Shown here one piece after another: positions 60,189 through 64,000 of a stretch of DNA of 64,000 nt (position 1 is its first letter; every line of letters begins with the position of its first letter). A program made the translations under genes and the position numbers. Source of the stretch: Bacteroidales bacterium (lineage in GTDB: Bacteria > Bacteroidota > Bacteroidia > Bacteroidales > UBA932); NCBI GenBank assembly GCA_017427885.1, contig JAFRRW010000011.1:186001-250000 (forward strand), written 5' to 3'. Below the pieces are notes generated by a model that was not told the origin of the DNA, made no database searches, and was given only the letters and a program-made list of their open reading frames with translations.

Positions 60189-61502
60189 CTATTTCGACGG
60201 CGTCCTGTAGAATTCGAGGAGTCCGGCCTGATAGAGGTATTCGTACCTGGCCTGGGAAAGGTTGGAATCCGCTTCGAGCCAGGCCGCCCTGGCTTCGTTG
60301 TATTCAGTGATGTTGGCCTTGCCGTTCTCATACTTCGCCTTCACCAGTTCATAGCTCTCACGGGCGCTCTCAAAGGCCGTCCTGGAACTCTCGAAACGAT
60401 AATAGGCGGCAACGGCGTTGTAATATGCCTGCTGGATTTCCTTATAGAGGCTCTTGCGGGTGTTCTCCAGTTCCAGTTCCTGGTTCACGCGGCTGAGCTC
60501 TGCGGAGCGCACGGCGTTCCTGGTCGAGAACTTATTGAATATGGGAACGCTCAGGTTGATGCCGATGTACTGGCTGAAGTTGTTCTTCATCTGGTCGGCG
60601 AAATTGCCGTTGTTCATTCCGGAAGTGGTGTAGTAGTTGGTGCCTACTCCACCGGAAAGGGAAAGGGAGGGATAGAAATAGGATTTGGTGATGGCCAGGT
60701 TCTCGTCGATGGCCTTGAGCCTTGTCTCTCCGGCAAGGATGGCGGGCCTGTAACCGAGGGCGTCGGCATAGATCATTTCCGGGGAAGGAAGGATGCCGGA
60801 AGGGTCCGAGGGGGTATGGTTCACGGTATCGAATCCTTCGGGAGACGGAAGCTCGAGAAGCTGGGAAAGGTCGAGGAGGGACTCCTGGAGGTTGATCCTG
60901 GCCTGGGTGGCGGAAAGTTTGCTGTTGCCGAGGGAGGCCTTCTGCTGTGCCACTTCCACAAGGCTAGCCTTGCCTGCCTTCTCCATTTCCGTAAGCCTCT
61001 CTATCTGAAGGGAGTCCAGTTCCACCTGACGGAGGGCTATCCCGAGGATTTCCTTATTGTATAGGGTCTGGTAATAGGCCTGGGCTACGGCAAGGCGGAT
61101 GTCGTCCTTCATCTTGTCGAGGTCGGCGGAAGCCGCCTCAAGGTTCAGGCGGTTCTGGAGTATCTGATGCTTGATCCTCATTCCGTTGAACACGGGGACG
61201 GAAGAACCGATGGTGAAGGATGAGGACGTAGTGTTGGTATTGGCATAGGTGTTCTCATATGTGAGGCCCCGGCCAAAGGAAAAGTTCTCCCCTGCAGAAG
61301 CGTTCAGGTCGGGAAGGCGACTGCTCTCCGACGTGTTGAGTTCAACCTCAGCCTGACGGACGGCAAGTTCCGCCTGACGGACCCTGATATTGTGCTCCTG
61401 GGCCCAGGATATACACTCCTCGAGGGTCCAGGGACCCCTGGACTCCTGGGCGAAGGACGTCCAGGCCGAGAGCAGCAGGGCCAGTATATATATCTTCTTC
61501 AT
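60189..61502 (-). CDS. TolC-family outer-membrane efflux protein
   Basis: A 437-residue TolC-like channel protein with a signal peptide (MKKIYILALLLSAWTSFAQ). Two coiled-coil halves are visible, around LAVRQAEVELNTSESSRLPD and FSTRNAVRSAELSRVNQELE, with repeated QAYYQTLYNKEIL and QAYYNAVAAYYRFESS helices. It forms the outer-membrane exit duct for the adaptor and permease encoded just upstream. Confidence 0.93.
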   Translation of the reverse strand: MKKIYILALLLSAWTSFAQESRGPWTLEECISWAQEHNIRVRQAELAVRQAEVELNTSESSRLPDLNASAGENFSFGRGLTYENTYANTNTTSSSFTIGSSVPVFNGMRIKHQILQNRLNLEAASADLDKMKDDIRLAVAQAYYQTLYNKEILGIALRQVELDSLQIERLTEMEKAGKASLVEVAQQKASLGNSKLSATQARINLQESLLDLSQLLELPSPEGFDTVNHTPSDPSGILPSPEMIYADALGYRPAILAGETRLKAIDENLAITKSYFYPSLSLSGGVGTNYYTTSGMNNGNFADQMKNNFSQYIGINLSVPIFNKFSTRNAVRSAELSRVNQELELENTRKSLYKEIQQAYYNAVAAYYRFESSRTAFESARESYELVKAKYENGKANITEYNEARAAWLEADSNLSQARYEYLYQAGLLEFYRTPSK

Positions 61503-61504
61503 GA

Positions 61505-62593
61505 CTATTCGATTATCTTGTTTCCACGAAGGGTCTCATTCCCATTCAGACCTGATTTGATCTCGACTTCGACACCGTTGCTCACGCCTGTGGTGACGGC
61601 CGTCTTCTTGTAGGTGCTGTCCTTCTGGGCGACATATACATAAGAGGCTTCCCCCTCATAGGAAACGGCGCTCTCGGGAACGGCGATGACGTTCTCGGCC
61701 CTTTCAAGGACGATTGTCGCGTTGGCGCTGTAACCCGAGCGGATGGTTGTACCTCCGGGGACGGTGACGGCCGCCTTGACCTCGAATTCATTGGTACCGT
61801 TGTTCTCGGTGGCCTTAGGGGAGATATATTCGAGCACTGCGTCGAAAGTTAGGTCCTGAAGGGCTCCTACGGTGATTGTCATCGGCATACCCTGGGAGAT
61901 CCTTCCGACTTCGGTCTCGTCCACCTTTCCGTCGAAGATCAGGTCGCCCATGTCGGCAACGGTGGCGATGGTAGTTCCGTCGTTGAAGGTATTCGACTGG
62001 ATCACGGAATTGCCGACCTTCACCGGGATATCCAGGATAATGCCCGAAACTGTGGAACGGACAAGGGTGGAACTGGAGTTGGCGTTGCTCCTGGCCACAC
62101 CGTCGCGGACAACCTCGAGGGATTCCTCCGCCGCTTTGTATTCCTCCTTCGCCTGAGCCAGGGCCTGGGAATACTTCTCATACTCCTCGGTGCTCACCAG
62201 TTTCTTGTCATAGAGGGACTTCTCCCTGTCGAAGTCGGTCTGGGCCTGCTGGAGGTTGATTTTCGCCAGGCGGACGCGGCTCTCGGAGGAGGACAGCGAG
62301 CCCATGTCGGGAATGACCTTCACCTTGGCTATTATCTCACCGGAAGCCACGTTTTCTCCGGCCTTCTTGTAGAGGGTTGAAATGATTCCGCTGATCTGCG
62401 GCTTGATGTTCACCTCGTCCCTCGGGATGATCTTCCCCGTGATCACCGAAGTCTTGTCGATGGTCTTTACCGTCACCTCGACGTTCGTGAACCTCTCGGG
62501 CTTCGGCCGGGACTTCTTGTAAAGATATACGAAAGTCCCTACGAACACCACGGCAATCAGGGCCAGGAAGAAATATCTCAATATCTTTTTCAT
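61505..62593 (-). CDS. efflux periplasmic adaptor (MacA/HlyD-like)
   Basis: A 362-residue adaptor with an N-terminal membrane anchor (ILRYFFLALIAVVFVGTFVY). It has the first lipoyl half (IIPRDEVNIKPQISGIISTL), a helical hairpin (about 105-170), the second lipoyl half (STVSGIILDIPVKVGNSVIQ) and beta-barrel regions (VDETEVGRISQGMPMTITVG). It links the MacB-like permeases to the TolC protein 2 bases downstream. The exported substrate is unknown. Confidence 0.93.
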   Translation of the reverse strand: MKKILRYFFLALIAVVFVGTFVYLYKKSRPKPERFTNVEVTVKTIDKTSVITGKIIPRDEVNIKPQISGIISTLYKKAGENVASGEIIAKVKVIPDMGSLSSSESRVRLAKINLQQAQTDFDREKSLYDKKLVSTEEYEKYSQALAQAKEEYKAAEESLEVVRDGVARSNANSSSTLVRSTVSGIILDIPVKVGNSVIQSNTFNDGTTIATVADMGDLIFDGKVDETEVGRISQGMPMTITVGALQDLTFDAVLEYISPKATENNGTNEFEVKAAVTVPGGTTIRSGYSANATIVLERAENVIAVPESAVSYEGEASYVYVAQKDSTYKKTAVTTGVSNGVEVEIKSGLNGNETLRGNKIIE

Positions 62594-62634
62594 ATGTATT
62601 GGTTTTATTATCTGTAAAAATCCATTGTCAAACC

Positions 62635-63885
62635 TTATTCATCCCTCATCGCGTCCACCGGCTTTATGCTCATCGCCCTCATCGCAGGTGCCAGTCCGGC
62701 AAGTACTCCCAGGACGGTCAGCACCGCAACGGCCCCGATGGCGGTCCAGAACTTTATCTGGAAGGCTGCCGTCAGCACCCCATCCTTGGTAGCGGCCAGT
62801 TCGGCGCCGGAGAGGATAAGCACGGTGAACATTATCCCGAGGGCTCCGGCCGTCAGGGTCAGCACGATGCTCTCCTTGATGATCTGGCTGAGGATCATTT
62901 TCGGAGTAGCCCCGATGGCCCTGCGGATGCCGATCTCCGACGTCCTCTCCTTCACGGTGACCATCATTATGTTCGACACTCCGATGGCCCCGGCGAGCAG
63001 GGTTCCAAGACCGATGAGAAGAATCATTATGTCCACACCCTTCAGGAGGTTGTCCATCATTGTGAATATGCTTTCAGAGTTCACGGTAACCGAGGCGACG
63101 TCATCGGCCGGATCGAAATAATGGCGGCGGGCGAGGATGTCATTCACCTCCTTGAACAGGGTTTTCACCCTCCAGCCTTCCTTCGCCGTGAATCCGAAGA
63201 ATTCCACCTCGTCACCCTTACCGTACAGTTTGTTGAACACCTTCAGGGGGGTGGTTATCGTCCAGTCCGGAGGGGCTCCCACGGATATGCTGCTCTCGCT
63301 GAAATCGACTCCAACCACCTGATAGAACACTCCTCCCACTTTCACGAACTCCCCGCAGGGATCTTCCCCGCCGGGGAACAGTTCCTCCCACGGCCTCTTC
63401 CCGAGCACGCATACCTTCCTCTCATCTTCCATATCCATCTGGTTCAAGGGCCTCCCGAACTTTATCTTCGGTGTCTCTATGGAATAATAGTCCATCGTTA
63501 TGCCCTTGAAATTGCCGTCGTAAGTCCTGTCTCCGTAAACGGCCACGGCCCCCCACCTCATACCCACGGGAGCGACGGCGTCCACCCCCGGCACCTGAGC
63601 CTTGATGGCGTCGATGTCGCTTAAGTCCATCTTCCACTCCCTGCCCCTCTGGAAACCCTTATAGGGACGTGACGTCTGGGTTGGAATATAGAAACCGGAA
63701 TTCGATGCGAATCCCTTGAAATTATTCAGCAACAGGTCTTTCAGTCCCTGCGATCCTCCTGTGAGGGCAAGGAGCATGAACACTCCCCAGAATATTCCGA
63801 AGCCGGTGAGAAGGGTACGGCTGCGGTTCCTGGACAAGGTGTCCAGGATTTCCTTGAAGCGGTCTATGTCGAAAAACGTCTTCAT
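62635..63885 (-). CDS. MacB-like ABC transporter permease
   Basis: A 416-residue permease starting at the ATG at 63885 (MKTFFDIDRFKEILDTLSRN). One N-terminal membrane helix (TLLTGFGIFWGVFMLLALTG) is followed by a MacB-type periplasmic domain (about 45-270) and three C-terminal FtsX-type helices containing TVKERTSEIGIRRAIGATPK. It lacks its own ATPase domain, so the ATP-binding subunit must be encoded elsewhere, probably upstream beyond the window. Its start overlaps the preceding permease stop by one base. Confidence 0.92.
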   Translation of the reverse strand: MKTFFDIDRFKEILDTLSRNRSRTLLTGFGIFWGVFMLLALTGGSQGLKDLLLNNFKGFASNSGFYIPTQTSRPYKGFQRGREWKMDLSDIDAIKAQVPGVDAVAPVGMRWGAVAVYGDRTYDGNFKGITMDYYSIETPKIKFGRPLNQMDMEDERKVCVLGKRPWEELFPGGEDPCGEFVKVGGVFYQVVGVDFSESSISVGAPPDWTITTPLKVFNKLYGKGDEVEFFGFTAKEGWRVKTLFKEVNDILARRHYFDPADDVASVTVNSESIFTMMDNLLKGVDIMILLIGLGTLLAGAIGVSNIMMVTVKERTSEIGIRRAIGATPKMILSQIIKESIVLTLTAGALGIMFTVLILSGAELAATKDGVLTAAFQIKFWTAIGAVAVLTVLGVLAGLAPAMRAMSIKPVDAMRDE

Positions 63886-64000
63886 CACTCCGCCCTCAAC
63901 GCTTCAATGGGTTTGACTTTGGAAGCCTTCACCGCCGGCATCAGTCCGGCTATAGTCCCGGCTATGATAAGCACGACCGTCGCCTCTATGGCCACGTCGA
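63885..64000 (-). CDS. second ABC transporter permease, C-terminal end (cut by window end)
   Basis: The last 37 codons of a leftward gene are visible, reading EATVVLIIAGTIAGLMPAVK then ASKVKPIEALRAE before the stop. This is the final membrane helix and the conserved A-K/R-A-S-K-x-x-P-I-E-A-L tail of FtsX/MacB permeases. It overlaps the next permease by one base (TGATG). Two permeases in tandem suggest a heterodimeric MacB-type transporter. Confidence 0.85.
   Translation of the reverse strand, partial: DVAIEATVVLIIAGTIAGLMPAVKASKVKPIEALRAE

Noticed and set aside
62635-64000. Complete MacB transporter
   Set aside because: Neither permease shows an ATP-binding domain in the window, so I call them permeases only.

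Overview
The window reads as a chromosomal segment from a gut-type member of the order Bacteroidales. The supporting signs are several TAnnTTTG -7 promoter boxes, an UpxY-type antiterminator, ribosomal protein S16 with a long charged C-terminal tail, a GH92 mannosidase lipoprotein, a DUF4465 lipoprotein and mostly weak ribosome binding sites. I cannot name genus or species from sequence alone. There are 61 genes (two cut by the window ends). I saw no rRNA, tRNA, CRISPR array or transposase, and no gene-free stretch over 300 bases.

Layout. 1-2.8 kb: start of a Gfo/Idh/MocA oxidoreductase, an UpxY-like regulator, and a membrane-bound UDP-sugar 4,6-dehydratase. 2.9-6.3 kb: superoxide dismutase, GH92 mannosidase and small outer-membrane protein, in one leftward operon. 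6.4-37.2 kb: a giant leftward surface-polysaccharide operon of 32 genes, from a promoter near 37,273 to a strong hairpin terminator at 6,373-6,392. 37.3-39.6 kb: lysA and a UDP-glucuronate 4-epimerase, convergent. 39.6-40.8 kb: rpsP-rimM. 40.8-51.3 kb: a leftward lysine/diaminopimelate operon (dapE-like, lysC, dapB, dapA, dapD, aminotransferase, dapF) containing a large secreted glycosidase-like protein. 51.4-59.5 kb: gdhA, a receiver/PEP-binding fusion, and etfB-etfA-acyl-CoA dehydrogenase. 59.5-64 kb: a MacAB-TolC-like export operon ending in a metallo-hydrolase.

The polysaccharide operon is the accessory heart of the window. It supplies dTDP-rhamnose (rmlABCD), probably galacturonate-1-phosphate (galacturonokinase-like kinase), a 4-amino-4,6-dideoxy sugar (PglE-like aminotransferase with the separate PglF-like dehydratase and a PglD-like acyltransferase) and a CDP-activated alcohol (TagD-like) for a LicD transferase. 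It has a PglC-like initiating transferase, a Wzx flippase and a Wzy-like polymerase, but only one recognisable Leloir glycosyltransferase. Two modules stand out. One (13.0-17.8 kb) is a miniature fatty-acid-synthase set: two acyl carrier proteins, an AMP ligase, a ketoacyl synthase III, a reductase and two hexapeptide acyltransferases. I infer that it makes a hydroxyacyl group for an amino sugar. The other (20.9-32.1 kb) has a single protein joining a MurB-like flavin reductase to a polysaccharide pyruvyltransferase, three ATP-grasp ligases, two CapA-like proteins, a GNAT protein and a saccharopine/opine-type dehydrogenase. I infer that it builds lactyl-ether and/or amino-acid amide decorations. 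The stretch from about 18.5 to 32 kb is visibly AT-richer than its surroundings, as expected for exchanged serotype genes.

A further signal is a two-copy intergenic element (47,233-47,359 and 52,754-52,854). The copies share a core of about 33 bases but are bounded by long perfect inverted arms whose sequence differs between copies.
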